Assembly (NCBI RefSeq): GCF_016746085.1
Contig: NZ_JAERTZ010000025.1
Coordinates: 372,001 to 436,000 of the forward strand
From: Zobellella iuensis
GTDB taxonomy: Bacteria > Pseudomonadota > Gammaproteobacteria > Enterobacterales > Aeromonadaceae
DNA: 64,000 bases
Reading direction: 5' to 3'
Shown: in pieces, positions 36,461-45,204 of the stretch
How positions within the stretch are numbered: the stretch's first letter is position 1
Layout of the letters: each line of letters starts with the position of its first letter
Notes under the pieces: generated by a model
The model's input: only the letters and a program-made list of their open reading frames with translations
Databases searched by the model: none
What the model was told of the DNA's origin: nothing
Position numbers and translations under genes: made by a program

Positions 36461-37777
36461 TCAGGCGATTTCCCGGTTGGGGGCGTCCTGCACCAGCAGC
36501 CGCTCGGGCAGGACAAAGCTGAAGCAGCTGCCCTTGCCGGGTTGGCTGTGGATCTCGAGGTGGGCGTCGTGGTGGCTCAGGGCATGCTTGACGATGGCCA
36601 GCCCCAGGCCGGAGCCGCCGGTCTGGCGGCTGCGGGCCTTGTCCACCCGGTAGAAGCGCTCGGTCAGGCGGGCGATGTGCTCGGGTGCTATGCCCTCGCC
36701 GTTGTCGGTTACCGCGAAGCGGCCCTGGTGCCCCACCCGCTCCCATTCCACCCGGATCTCGGTGCCCGCCGGAGAATGGCGGATGGCGTTGTACACCAGG
36801 TTGGAAATGGCGCTGCGCAACTGCTCCTGATCCCCGCGCACCTTGAGCCCGGGATCCACCACAAAGCTGAAGCGCTGGCCCTTGTCGCCGCTCAGGGTCA
36901 GGGCCTCCTGCTCGAGCATGGAGAGCATGGCCGGAATGTCCACTATCTTGCTGGTATCGATATTGGGTGAGGCCTCGATCCGGGTCAAGGTCATCAGCTG
37001 GTTGACCAGGGCGTCCATGCGCTGGGTCTGCTCCAGCATCACCTTCTGGGTCTTGCGCCACATGGCCTCGGAGGGCCGCTCCTCTATCATCTCCAGATAG
37101 CCCTTGAGCACCGTCAAGGGCGTGCGCAGCTCGTGGGACACGTTGGCCACGAAGGACTTGCGCATCTGCTCCAGGCTCTTCAGCCGGGTCACGTCCCGCA
37201 CCACCAGCATGGCCTGATCCTCGGTATAGGGCATGATACGGCACTCGAGCAGCTTGTCTTCGTTCAGGGGCGACGGCAGCTCCAGCGGCTCGCGGAAGTC
37301 GGCCCGCTTCATGTAGGCGATGAACACAGGGGCGCGGATCAGGTTGCCGATATGCTGGCCGGCATCATCGGGCCAGCGAAAGCCCAGCAGTTGCTGGGCC
37401 AGCTTGTTGCACCAGATGATGCTGCCGTCGCGGCGGAAGACCACGGCGGCGTCGGGCAGGGCCTCGGCCCCTTCCCGGAAACGGCGCACCAGGTTGGCCA
37501 GCTCCCGCCGGCGCGCGCGCTGGCGCTGCTGCAGCCGGTAGATACCGTTGAAGATAAGCTCCCAGCTGCCCTTTCCTTCCGGCGGGATCAGGCTGCGATC
37601 CCGCCACAGCCACACCGCCAGCTTATGCTGGAAGCGGTAATGCCACAGCAGGTGCAGCACGGTGCCGGCCAGCAGCCCCAGAGCAATGTCGCCCAACAGC
37701 AGACCGAACAGGAAAAACGCCAGGTAATAGAAGGTTAATCGCCACCATAGACCATGGCTGGATTCTTGTAGCTGCAT
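36461..37777 (-). CDS. phoR: Phosphate regulon sensor kinase PhoR
   Basis: 438 residues. The order is an N-terminal hydrophobic hairpin (about 12-48), a PAS domain (about 95-190), a histidine kinase with the H-box ANVSHELRTPL near residue 210, then N-box NLVYNAIRHSP, DNGEGIAPEHI and GLGLAIVKHALS. It phosphorylates PhoB on phosphate starvation. The start at 37777 follows GAGG by five bases, seven bases after the phoB stop; a longer reading to 37816 would overlap phoB. Confidence 0.95.
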   Translation of the reverse strand: MQLQESSHGLWWRLTFYYLAFFLFGLLLGDIALGLLAGTVLHLLWHYRFQHKLAVWLWRDRSLIPPEGKGSWELIFNGIYRLQQRQRARRRELANLVRRFREGAEALPDAAVVFRRDGSIIWCNKLAQQLLGFRWPDDAGQHIGNLIRAPVFIAYMKRADFREPLELPSPLNEDKLLECRIMPYTEDQAMLVVRDVTRLKSLEQMRKSFVANVSHELRTPLTVLKGYLEMIEERPSEAMWRKTQKVMLEQTQRMDALVNQLMTLTRIEASPNIDTSKIVDIPAMLSMLEQEALTLSGDKGQRFSFVVDPGLKVRGDQEQLRSAISNLVYNAIRHSPAGTEIRVEWERVGHQGRFAVTDNGEGIAPEHIARLTERFYRVDKARSRQTGGSGLGLAIVKHALSHHDAHLEIHSQPGKGSCFSFVLPERLLVQDAPNREIA

Positions 37778-37784
37778 GCAGGCC

Positions 37785-38474
37785 TCATAGGCGCGTTGAA
37801 AAACGATAGCCGGCACCGCGCACCGTCTGGATCAGCTTGTCGTGACCCGACTCCGACACCGCCTTGCGTAGCCGCCGGATATGCACGTCCACCGTCCTGT
37901 CTTCCACGTAGACGTTGGTGCCCCATACATTATTGAGCAACTGCTCGCGGCTGTATACCCGCTCGGGATGGGTCATAAAGAAATGCAGCAGCTTGAATTC
38001 GGTGGGGCCCATGTCCAGCTGCAGGTTGTGGGCGCTGACCCGGTGGCTGACCGGATCCAGCTTCAGCCCCTGTACCTCGATCACGTCTTCCACCGAGGTG
38101 GGGGCCACCCGGCGCAGCACCGCCTTGAGGCGGGAAGCCAGCTCCTTGGGGGAGAAGGGCTTGGTGATGTAGTCGTCGGCGCCCACGTCCAGGCCCTTGA
38201 TCTTGTCTTCTTCCTCGGCCCGGGCGGTGAGCATGATCACCGGGATCTGCCGGGTCAGTTCGTCCTGTTTGAGATGCTTGATCAGCTGGATGCCGCTGCC
38301 ACCGGGCAGCATCCAGTCGAGCAGGATAAGCTCGGGATAGGGCTCCTTGATCATCGCCAAGGCTTGGTCGTAGTCCTCCGCCTCCTGGGTGGCGAAGCCC
38401 TTTTGTTCCAGCACAAAGCACAGCATCTCGCGGATCGCGGCTTCGTCTTCAACTACCAGTATTTTCCGTGTCAT
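37785..38474 (-). CDS. phoB: Phosphate regulon response regulator PhoB
   Basis: 229 residues: a receiver domain (phospho-acceptor Asp in [13 protein letters not shown], Lys in [13 protein letters not shown]) and an OmpR-type winged helix ([20 protein letters not shown], then [14 protein letters not shown]). It activates Pho box promoters, of which four are seen in this window. It is autoregulated from a Pho box just upstream. Same length as E. coli PhoB. Confidence 0.97.
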   Translation of the reverse strand: MTRKILVVEDEAAIREMLCFVLEQKGFATQEAEDYDQALAMIKEPYPELILLDWMLPGGSGIQLIKHLKQDELTRQIPVIMLTARAEEEDKIKGLDVGADDYITKPFSPKELASRLKAVLRRVAPTSVEDVIEVQGLKLDPVSHRVSAHNLQLDMGPTEFKLLHFFMTHPERVYSREQLLNNVWGTNVYVEDRTVDVHIRRLRKAVSESGHDKLIQTVRGAGYRFSTRL

Positions 38475-38526
38475 TCTTCAACTGCCCTTATCAGGTCTCG
38501 TGCGTATTAGCATTATTGAGAGCAAG

Positions 38527-38544
38527 TGTGACAGTTTTATGAAA
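38527..38544 (-). promoter_or_regulatory. Pho box upstream of phoB
   Basis: Minus-strand TTTCATA-AAAC-TGTCACA in the PhoB register, with an additional TGTCATA at 38546-38552. It lies 53 bases before the phoB start. Confidence 0.8.
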
Positions 38545-38560
38545 ATATGACACCCGCATG

Positions 38561-39022
38561 TCAGGCCCCCGACAACTTGAAGATCTTTTGCTTGCCCTCC
38601 CCCTGATAGCCCATGCACAGCTCCGGCTGGCCGGTGGCCGGGTCCGTGCCTTCGTCGGTAATGGCGAAGCCGTGCTGGCGATAGAAGTGCACCGCGATGT
38701 CGTTTTCGCTGAACACCTTGAGCGAAAGCCGTTGCCGCAGTCGTTTGGCCATAGCCAGCAGCGCCTTGCCGATGCCATTCTGCTGACAGTCGGGGCGCAC
38801 GAACAGCGCCGCCAGATAGTCATCCACCAGCGCGATAAACCCCTGGATCTCCCCTTCCCGCTCGCACACCCACACCTCGGCCGCCGGCAGATAACGGGCC
38901 CGCATCTGCTCCTGCTGCTGCCACCAGAAGGCGGCCGGCACGAAATCATGGGCCTGCAACGACGCCAGCAGCCATACGTCGAGGATGGCGTCGGTATCAT
39001 CGGGCGTGGCCTGTCGTATCAT
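38561..39022 (-). CDS. GNAT-family N-acetyltransferase
   Basis: 153 residues beginning MIRQATPDDTDAILDVWLLA. Acetyl-CoA motif A is visible as LFVRPDCQQNGIGKALLAMA (about 91-110), then LKVFSENDIAVHFYRQHGF. It resembles the YjaB/YafP-like small acetyltransferases; the substrate is not known. Upstream of phoB on the same strand, but phoB has its own promoter. Confidence 0.85.
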   Translation of the reverse strand: MIRQATPDDTDAILDVWLLASLQAHDFVPAAFWWQQQEQMRARYLPAAEVWVCEREGEIQGFIALVDDYLAALFVRPDCQQNGIGKALLAMAKRLRQRLSLKVFSENDIAVHFYRQHGFAITDEGTDPATGQPELCMGYQGEGKQKIFKLSGA

Positions 39023-39193
39023 TTCTTTCTCCCCGGCTTTGGTTTATTCAAGTGTATGAGTCCGTCCGTCCCCCGGCAGGGCTTTTATTTTTGTCTGTGA
39101 CCCGGATCGGCCTTTATTGGCCGGGAATGACTGCCTGATCACAAAGCCGGTTTGCAGTACAATGCGTTTTTTCCGGCTCGTACCGAGGACACC

Positions 39194-40105
39194 ATGTGGT
39201 TTAAGAACCTGCAAATTTACCGTTTTACCCGCCCCTTCGAACTGACCCTTGAGGAACTGGAAAAGCAGCTTGAAGCGCTGCCCTTCAGCCCCTGCGGCAG
39301 TCAGGAGCAGGCCAAGTTCGGCTGGATTTCTCCCCTGGGCAAACAGGGCCAGGCTTTCACCCACAGTGCCGACAACCAGATCCTGATCTGCGCCAAGAAG
39401 GAAGAAAAAATGCTGCCGGGCTCGGTGGTGAACGACATGGTTGCCGAAAAAGTGGAAAACCTGGAGGTCGAACAGGGCCGGGCGCTGAAGAAGAAGGAAA
39501 AAGAGGCCATCAAGGAAGAAGTGATAGTCACCCTGCTGCCCCGGGCGTTCAGCCGCTTCCAGCAGACCTACGCCTGGATCAACCCCGAGGCCGGTTTTAT
39601 CGCCGTGGATGCCAGCTCCGCCAAACGGGCCGAGGATTTGCTGGCGCTGCTGCGCAAGAGCATAGGTTCGCTGCCGGTGGTGCCGCTGGCCATGACCACC
39701 CCGCCCGAACTGACCCTGACCGACTGGCTGAAGGAAGGTGCCGCCCCCGCCGGCTTCGCCCTGGAGGACGAGGCCGAGCTGAGATCCGCCCTGGAGCACG
39801 GCGGCATCATCCGCGCCAAGCAGCAGGACTTGCTCAGTGACGAAATGAAGGCCCATCTGGACGCGGACAAGCTGGTGACCAAGCTGGCCCTGAACTGGAG
39901 CGAAACCCTGAGCTTCGTGCTGGCGGACGACATGAGCGTCAAGCGGCTCAAGTTTTCCGAGGAGCTGCGTGAGCAGAACGATGACGTGGTTGGTGAAGAC
40001 GCGGCGGCCCGCTTCGATGCCGACTTTGCCCTGGTGACCGGCGAGCTGTCGCGCTTTGTTCCGGAACTGATCACCGCCATGGGCGGGGAAGAAAACCGGG
40101 CGTAA
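39194..40105 (+). CDS. rdgC: Recombination-associated protein RdgC
   Basis: 303 residues, the same as E. coli RdgC, with the family's N terminus MWFKNLQIYRFTRPFELTLE. RdgC forms a ring that binds DNA and inhibits RecA filament function. The start at 39194 follows CGAGGACACC; a longer frame to 39152 has no support. It is monocistronic and ends at a bidirectional terminator. Confidence 0.96.
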   Translation: MWFKNLQIYRFTRPFELTLEELEKQLEALPFSPCGSQEQAKFGWISPLGKQGQAFTHSADNQILICAKKEEKMLPGSVVNDMVAEKVENLEVEQGRALKKKEKEAIKEEVIVTLLPRAFSRFQQTYAWINPEAGFIAVDASSAKRAEDLLALLRKSIGSLPVVPLAMTTPPELTLTDWLKEGAAPAGFALEDEAELRSALEHGGIIRAKQQDLLSDEMKAHLDADKLVTKLALNWSETLSFVLADDMSVKRLKFSEELREQNDDVVGEDAAARFDADFALVTGELSRFVPELITAMGGEENRA

Positions 40106-40110
40106 AACCG

Positions 40111-40395
40111 AAGACAGTAGCTGGAGGCCATAAGCTGGAAGCGTGAAGCAGCCAGAGTGCTTTGCGGCTTTGGCGTCACGCGGTTTAATGTGTGTACAGA
40201 CGCATAAACGAAAAAGGCGTGAAGAGTAAGGTCGCCCTTACGCTTCACGCCTCTTTTGATTGCTTCCCGTTGCCACGCCAACGGGAAGAACAAGCGGAAT
40301 GGCTAAAAACCACTCGGACCGCTTCCAGCCTCCAGCTTCAAGCTTCAAGCTTCCAGCTACTGTCTTCCAGCTTCAAGCTTACGACTTCCAGCTAA
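40111..40395. repeat. Inverted-repeat element between rdgC and nadA
   Basis: Left end AGACAGTAGCTGGA (40112-40125) is matched in inverse by TCCAGCTACTGTCT (40351-40364). Both ends carry multiple GCTTCAAGCTT/AGCTGGAAGC units. The middle holds a long hairpin (40210-40255). Related end sequences occur at 48.1 and 49.8-50.0 kb. No coding potential was seen. Confidence 0.7.
40210..40255. terminator. Bidirectional terminator rdgC / nadA
   Basis: AAAAAGGCGTGAAG...CTTCACGCCTCTTTT: a stem of about 16 bp (GGCGTGAAGAGTAAGG against CCTTACGCTTCACGCC), flanked by A-run and T-run, in the gap of convergent genes. Confidence 0.85.
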
Positions 40396-40397
40396 GA

Positions 40398-41459
40398 TCA
40401 GGCGTTGCCTTTCACCTTCAGTTTGAGCTGTTCGGCAAAATTCAGCATGCGCTCGAGCGGTATCATCGCCTTCACCCGGGTGGCTTCGTCCACCTGGATT
40501 TCGTGGCGCTTGCCGCCATCGCGCAGGGCGTCGCGAATAGCCACCAGGCCGTTCATCGCCATCCAGGGGCAGTGGGCGCAGCTGCGGCAGGTGGCGCCGT
40601 TGCCACCGGTGGGGGCTTCCACCATTTCCTTGTCGGGGCAGGCCTGCTGCATCTTGTAGAAAATGCCCTTGTCGGTAGCCACGATCAACTTCTTGTGGGG
40701 CAGAGTCTGTGCGGCCTTGATCAGCTGGCTGGTGGAGCCCACCGCGTCCGCCAGCTCGATCACCGAAGCCGGTGATTCGGGATGCACCAGCACCGCCGCA
40801 TCCGGATTCTGGGCCTTCAGCTCCTGCAGCGCCTTGGCGCGGAACTCGTCGTGCACTATGCAGGCGCCCTGCCAGCGCAGCATGGCAGCCCCGGTCTGCT
40901 TCTCGATATAGGCGCCCAGGTGACGGTCCGGCGCCCAGATGATCTTGTGGCCTTCGCTATCGAGGTGCTCGACGATCTCCAGCGCTATGCTGGAGGTCAC
41001 CACCCAGTCGGCCCGGGCCTTGACCGCCGCCGAGGTATTGGCATACACCACCACGGTATGATCGGGATGAGCATCGCAGAAGGCGGTGAACTCATCGGCC
41101 GGACAGCCCAGATCGAGCGAGCATTCCGCCTCCAGAGTCGGCATCAGCACGGTTTTTTCCGGGCTCAGGATCTTGGCGGTTTCACCCATGAAGCGTACCC
41201 CCGCCACGATCAGGGTGTCGGCCTGATGATGCTTGCCGAAACGCGCCATTTCCAGCGAGTCGGACACACAACCGCCGGTCTCCTCGGCCAGGGCCTGGAT
41301 CTCGGGATCGGTATAATAATGGGCAACCAGCACCGCGTTTCTGGCGTTCAGTAATGCCTTGATTTCGTCTTTCAACGCCTGTTGCTGGTCCGCACTCAGC
41401 GGGGCCGGCTTGGCGGGAAAGGGGTAGTCAAACTCGAGAATATCGACAGCTTCAGTCAT
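40398..41459 (-). CDS. nadA: Quinolinate synthase A
   Basis: 353 residues. It condenses iminoaspartate with dihydroxyacetone phosphate to quinolinate in NAD synthesis. The three cluster-ligating cysteines are in [20 protein letters not shown] and the C-terminal [36 protein letters not shown] near residue 43 is a substrate-binding signature. It is monocistronic. Confidence 0.96.
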   Translation of the reverse strand: MTEAVDILEFDYPFPAKPAPLSADQQQALKDEIKALLNARNAVLVAHYYTDPEIQALAEETGGCVSDSLEMARFGKHHQADTLIVAGVRFMGETAKILSPEKTVLMPTLEAECSLDLGCPADEFTAFCDAHPDHTVVVYANTSAAVKARADWVVTSSIALEIVEHLDSEGHKIIWAPDRHLGAYIEKQTGAAMLRWQGACIVHDEFRAKALQELKAQNPDAAVLVHPESPASVIELADAVGSTSQLIKAAQTLPHKKLIVATDKGIFYKMQQACPDKEMVEAPTGGNGATCRSCAHCPWMAMNGLVAIRDALRDGGKRHEIQVDEATRVKAMIPLERMLNFAEQLKLKVKGNA

Positions 41460-41578
41460 GACCAGGTCCCAATTGCTCCATCCAGATAGCTACATTGCCG
41501 GCCATTATAACGCCGGCCGGGCGTTAACCCAAACGTCCGGCAATAAAAGAGTCATAAAAAGGAGGTATCAGGGGAAGA

Positions 41579-41654
41579 TGGTGGGTCGTGCAGGATTCGA
41601 ACCTGCGACCAATTGATTAAAAGTCAACTGCTCTACCAACTGAGCTAACGACCC
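41579..41654 (-). tRNA. tRNA-Lys (TTT), copy 1
   Basis: 76 nt, acceptor GGGTCGT, anticodon loop CTTTTAA, encoded CCA. Promoter-distal member of a nine-gene leftward array. Confidence 0.97.
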
Positions 41655-41690
41655 GATAAACGGTGAGTACGGATGTGCTGTAAAAATAAG

Positions 41691-41766
41691 TGGTGGACGC
41701 TACTGGGATCGAACCAGTGACCCCCTCCTTGTAAGGGAGGTGCTCTCCCGGCTGAGCTAAGCGTCC
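41691..41766 (-). tRNA. tRNA-Val (TAC), copy 1, GGACGC acceptor
   Basis: 76 nt, acceptor GGACGCT/AGCGTCC, anticodon TAC in the loop CTTACAA, encoded CCA. Confidence 0.97.
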
Positions 41767-41773
41767 GGGAATA

Positions 41774-41849
41774 TGGTGGGTCGTGCAGGATTCGAACCTG
41801 CGACCAATTGATTAAAAGTCAACTGCTCTACCAACTGAGCTAACGACCC
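41774..41849 (-). tRNA. tRNA-Lys (TTT), copy 2
   Basis: Identical in sequence to copy 1. Followed by the 7-base spacer TATTCCC before the GGACGC valine gene. Confidence 0.97.
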
Positions 41850-41857
41850 GAAGTTCG

Positions 41858-41933
41858 TGGTGGGTGGTACTGGGATCGAACCAGTGACCCCCTCCTTGTA
41901 AGGGAGGTGCTCTCCCGGCTGAGCTAACCACCC
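41858..41933 (-). tRNA. tRNA-Val (TAC), copy 2, GGGTGGT acceptor
   Basis: It differs from the GGACGC type only in the acceptor stem (GGGTGGT/ACCACCC). Separated from Lys copy 2 by CGAACTTC. Confidence 0.97.
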
Positions 41934-41987
41934 ACGAAAACCGGATGCACTTTTATCAAAAAGTGCGAACTTACTGTTCAAAACAAC

Positions 41988-42063
41988 TGGTGGACGCTAC
42001 TGGGATCGAACCAGTGACCCCCTCCTTGTAAGGGAGGTGCTCTCCCGGCTGAGCTAAGCGTCC
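41988..42063 (-). tRNA. tRNA-Val (TAC), copy 3, GGACGC acceptor
   Basis: Identical to valine copy 1, followed in transcription by a 54-base spacer and the GGGTGGT-type gene. Confidence 0.97.
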
Positions 42064-42070
42064 GGGAATA

Positions 42071-42146
42071 TGGTGGGTCGTGCAGGATTCGAACCTGCGA
42101 CCAATTGATTAAAAGTCAACTGCTCTACCAACTGAGCTAACGACCC
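42071..42146 (-). tRNA. tRNA-Lys (TTT), copy 3
   Basis: Identical to the other lysine genes of the array. Confidence 0.97.
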
Positions 42147-42154
42147 GAAGTTCG

Positions 42155-42230
42155 TGGTGGGTGGTACTGGGATCGAACCAGTGACCCCCTCCTTGTAAGG
42201 GAGGTGCTCTCCCGGCTGAGCTAACCACCC
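42155..42230 (-). tRNA. tRNA-Val (TAC), copy 4, GGGTGGT acceptor
   Basis: Identical to valine copy 2, with the same flanking spacers (CGAACTTC on one side, GGTTTTCGT on the other). Confidence 0.97.
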
Positions 42231-42268
42231 ACGAAAACCGGATGCACTTTTGTCAAAAGTACTAAAAC

Positions 42269-42344
42269 TGGTGGACGCTACTGGGATCGAACCAGTGACC
42301 CCCTCCTTGTAAGGGAGGTGCTCTCCCGGCTGAGCTAAGCGTCC
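42269..42344 (-). tRNA. tRNA-Val (TAC), copy 5, GGACGC acceptor
   Basis: Identical to valine copies 1 and 3. Confidence 0.97.
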
Positions 42345-42351
42345 GGGAATA

Positions 42352-42427
42352 TGGTGGGTCGTGCAGGATTCGAACCTGCGACCAATTGATTAAAAGTCAA
42401 CTGCTCTACCAACTGAGCTAACGACCC
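42352..42427 (-). tRNA. tRNA-Lys (TTT), copy 4
   Basis: First gene of the array in transcription order, 41 bases after the -10 element. Confidence 0.97.
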
Positions 42428-42468
42428 TCTGGCCTGGGCTACCGGAGCAGCCCTGCCAACGGCGGCCT

Positions 42469-42496
42469 ATATTACGGATTTAATTTTGTGACGCAA
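42469..42496 (-). promoter_or_regulatory. Promoter of tRNA array
   Basis: On the minus strand TTGCGT, a 16-base AT-rich spacer and TAATAT, followed by a GC-rich discriminator (AGGCCGCCG), as in stringently controlled stable RNA promoters. Confidence 0.6.
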
Positions 42497-42574
42497 CAGC
42501 TAAATCGTCATTTTCAACCGTTTGCTTAAGGAACAAGCGACTCTCTCAAAAAATCGCCAAAAAGGTTCCCCGCC

Positions 42575-43339
42575 TCACAGCCCGTTCAGGTTTTCCTGGG
42601 CCAGCCGTGCCGCACCGCTGTTGCCATACTCGCGCAATACCTGCTCATAATACTGCCTGGCCAGGGCATTATCCCCCTGCTCCTTGGCGATCAACCCCAG
42701 CTTGAGGATGGAGTCAGCCCGCTTGTTGGAGCCCTGGTAGGCTTCCACCACCCGGGCGAACTGGGCCTTGGCCTGATCGAAGCGCTTCTGGGTAAACAGC
42801 AGTTGTCCCAGCCAGTAATGGGCATTGGGAACATAGGTGGATTGCGGATACTGGGTAATAAAACGGGCAAAGGCAGGGATGGCGGCGTCGTAGTCCTTGT
42901 CCTGCAGCACCAGGTTCACCGCATTGTCATAGGCCGCCTGTTCATCGCTACCGGCCGGGGCGGCAGCCGGGGCATTACTGCTGCCCTGAGGCTGGCTGCT
43001 GCCGGCAGCGGCTTGCTGGGCTGCCGGCGGCGGGGTACTGGGCTGCTGAGCCGCCTCCTGCTGGGCCGCCAGCATGGAACGCTGGCGTTCAATCACCTGC
43101 TCCAGACGGTAACTCTGCTCTTCCAGCAAACCTCGCAGTTCGCTCACTTCCTGCTGTAATGAACTCAACTGACGCTGCTGATCGATTTGGGCCTGGCTTC
43201 TGGCATTGAAGACTCGCTCCAGCTCAGCCAGGCGATCATTGACGGAGCCGCTGCCACCCACCCCCACCACAGGCGCCTGAGCCCAGGTGGAAGTGGATAA
43301 AACAGCGGCCATCGAAATGGCCGCTAAATTAATCTTCAT
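42575..43339 (-). CDS. cpoB: Tol-Pal cell division coordinator CpoB (YbgF)
   Basis: 254 residues. Signal peptide to about residue 21 (WAQA). A coiled coil at about 32-100 (LAELERVFNARSQAQIDQQR, QLSSLQQEVSELRGLLEEQS) gives trimerisation. A Gln/Pro/Ala-rich linker runs to about 130, then three TPR repeats. The periplasmic protein couples outer-membrane constriction with peptidoglycan synthesis. It is the last gene of the tol-pal operon, 16 bases after pal. Confidence 0.94.
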   Translation of the reverse strand: MKINLAAISMAAVLSTSTWAQAPVVGVGGSGSVNDRLAELERVFNARSQAQIDQQRQLSSLQQEVSELRGLLEEQSYRLEQVIERQRSMLAAQQEAAQQPSTPPPAAQQAAAGSSQPQGSSNAPAAAPAGSDEQAAYDNAVNLVLQDKDYDAAIPAFARFITQYPQSTYVPNAHYWLGQLLFTQKRFDQAKAQFARVVEAYQGSNKRADSILKLGLIAKEQGDNALARQYYEQVLREYGNSGAARLAQENLNGL

Positions 43340-43355
43340 AAGACCGACTTAAACC

Positions 43356-43877
43356 TTAGTAAACCAGAACCGCACGGCGGTTCTTGGCAAAACCGGATTC
43401 GGAGCGGGAAGTATCTACCGGCTTCTCTTCGCCGTAGCTGACGATGGCCAGCTGAGCACCGCTCACACCCAGGCTTTGCAGGTAGCTGGTGACGGCCTTG
43501 GCACGACGCTCGCCCAGGGCGATGTTGTACTCGGGAGTACCGCGCTCATCCGCATGGCCTTCCACCAGCACGCTGACGGAAGGGTTGGAACGCAGGAAGC
43601 TGGAATGGGCTTCCAGCACCTGGGCGTAGTGGCCGGTCACTTCGTCACGATCGAACTCGAAGTAGATCACGTTCTCGCGGCGCAGGGCTTCGTACTGCTG
43701 GCGCATCTGCTCTTCGGCAGACAGGGCACCGCCCACACCACCGGTCTGGACGCCGCCTTGATAGCCGCTGCCCGCGGTACCGGTCATCGCATCGGAATCA
43801 CTGGTAGAGCTACATGCAGCCAGGGTCAACATGGGCAGGGCTACCGCCAGGCTCTGAAGCAGTTTTTTCATTTGCAT
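43356..43877 (-). CDS. pal: Peptidoglycan-associated lipoprotein Pal
   Basis: 173 residues. The lipobox LTLAAC places the acylated cysteine at residue 22. The C-terminal OmpA-like domain has YFEFDRDEV and VEGHADERGTPEYNIALGER, which bind diaminopimelate. It anchors the outer membrane to peptidoglycan and is moved by Tol proteins. AAGGA precedes the start by six bases. Confidence 0.97.
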   Translation of the reverse strand: MQMKKLLQSLAVALPMLTLAACSSTSDSDAMTGTAGSGYQGGVQTGGVGGALSAEEQMRQQYEALRRENVIYFEFDRDEVTGHYAQVLEAHSSFLRSNPSVSVLVEGHADERGTPEYNIALGERRAKAVTSYLQSLGVSGAQLAIVSYGEEKPVDTSRSESGFAKNRRAVLVY

Positions 43878-43903
43878 TATTTTTCCTTAGAAATTGCAAT
43901 GGT

Positions 43904-45202
43904 TTAGTTTAGGAACGGTGACCATGCCGGTGCACGAACATCACCACTTCGTGCGGGCAGCCTGGCCTTAAAACGACCATCCATAGACACCAGGGAAAGC
44001 ACTTGGCGGCCCTGATAGGTGGTGCTATAGATGATCATGGTGCCGTTTGGTGCCGGGCTTGGCGATTCATCCAGCTGGGTTTCTGTTAACACCTGCATAT
44101 GACCGCTATCCAGCTCCTGACGAGCAATTCGGTATTGTCCCTGTGAGCGACTGACCAGTACCAGGCTCTTGCCATCTCTGGTCACACTGGGTCCTAAGTT
44201 CATATCCCCCTGGAAGGTCACACGCCGAGTGTCACCCGAACCCAGATCAGCCCGGTAAATCTGCGGCCGGCCACCCCGCTCGGAAGCGAAGTAAAGGGCA
44301 TTGCCGTCCGTCGACCAGGCTGGCTCGGTGTCGATTGTGCGATTATTGGTCACCCGGGTCAACTGCTTGCTGCCCAGGTTGAGCACATAGATTTCCGGCT
44401 GACCGTCACGGGACAGTACCAGCGCCAGGCGACTGCCGTCCGGTGACCACTGGGGCGCGCCGTTGATGCCGGGCTGGGAACTGACCACCTGGCGCTGCTG
44501 GCTGTAGATGTCCTGCACCACGACTTCGGCCTTCTTGTTCTCGAAAGACACATAAGCCAGCCTGCGGCCGTCCGGCGACCAGGCCGGCGACATCAGCGGC
44601 TCGCGGGAACGCAGCAACACCTGTTCATTGAAGCCGTCGTAGTCGGCAATCATCAGCTGATAGGGGTATTCGGCACCGTGATGCACGTTAACGTAGGCAA
44701 TACGGGTCAGGAAGGCCCCCTTGATACCGGTCAGCTTCTCGAACACGATATCGGCGATACGGTGGGCGTACTGACGCAGCTGGGCCGCCGGCACTGTGGC
44801 ACTGCGGCTTTCCAGTAACTGGGCGCCGTTGCTGCCCAGCACATCGGCCAGCTCGAAGCTGATACGGTACTGGTCACCGCCGGCCGGCTCTATGGTGCCG
44901 ACCACGACCGCCTCAACCTGGCGGGAGCCCCACAGGGCGGGATTGAGCTGGCTGGCCTGGGCCACCTGCTGCGGCAGGCTGCCGCGCTCCAGCGGGCGGA
45001 ACATGCCGCTGTTGCGTAGATCACTGGCGATCACCTCGGCCAGATCCTGGGGCATGGATCCCCCCCCCGTCCATTGGAAAGGGACCACCGCCACCGGACG
45101 GGCGCTGTCTATACCGCCGGTAATAATAATATCCAGCGCTGCCTGCGCCCGGCCTGCGAGCAGGAGGAGCGGCAGCCATAACCACAACCATCGTTTTGTC
45201 AT
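43904..45202 (-). CDS. tolB: Tol-Pal system beta-propeller protein TolB
   Basis: 432 residues with a signal peptide ([20 protein letters not shown]). The N-terminal domain starts [20 protein letters not shown]. The C-terminal six-bladed propeller shows repeated [23 protein letters not shown] and [11 protein letters not shown] strands. It links TolA with Pal in the periplasm. ATG at 45202 is preferred, though GTG at 45205 overlaps the tolA stop by one base. Confidence 0.96.
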   Translation of the reverse strand: MTKRWLWLWLPLLLLAGRAQAALDIIITGGIDSARPVAVVPFQWTGGGSMPQDLAEVIASDLRNSGMFRPLERGSLPQQVAQASQLNPALWGSRQVEAVVVGTIEPAGGDQYRISFELADVLGSNGAQLLESRSATVPAAQLRQYAHRIADIVFEKLTGIKGAFLTRIAYVNVHHGAEYPYQLMIADYDGFNEQVLLRSREPLMSPAWSPDGRRLAYVSFENKKAEVVVQDIYSQQRQVVSSQPGINGAPQWSPDGSRLALVLSRDGQPEIYVLNLGSKQLTRVTNNRTIDTEPAWSTDGNALYFASERGGRPQIYRADLGSGDTRRVTFQGDMNLGPSVTRDGKSLVLVSRSQGQYRIARQELDSGHMQVLTETQLDESPSPAPNGTMIIYSTTYQGRQVLSLVSMDGRFKARLPARSGDVRAPAWSPFLN

Positions 45203-45204
45203 CA

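Noticed and set aside
41757-41981. A small open frame across two tRNA genes
   Set aside because: It is translated tRNA sequence.
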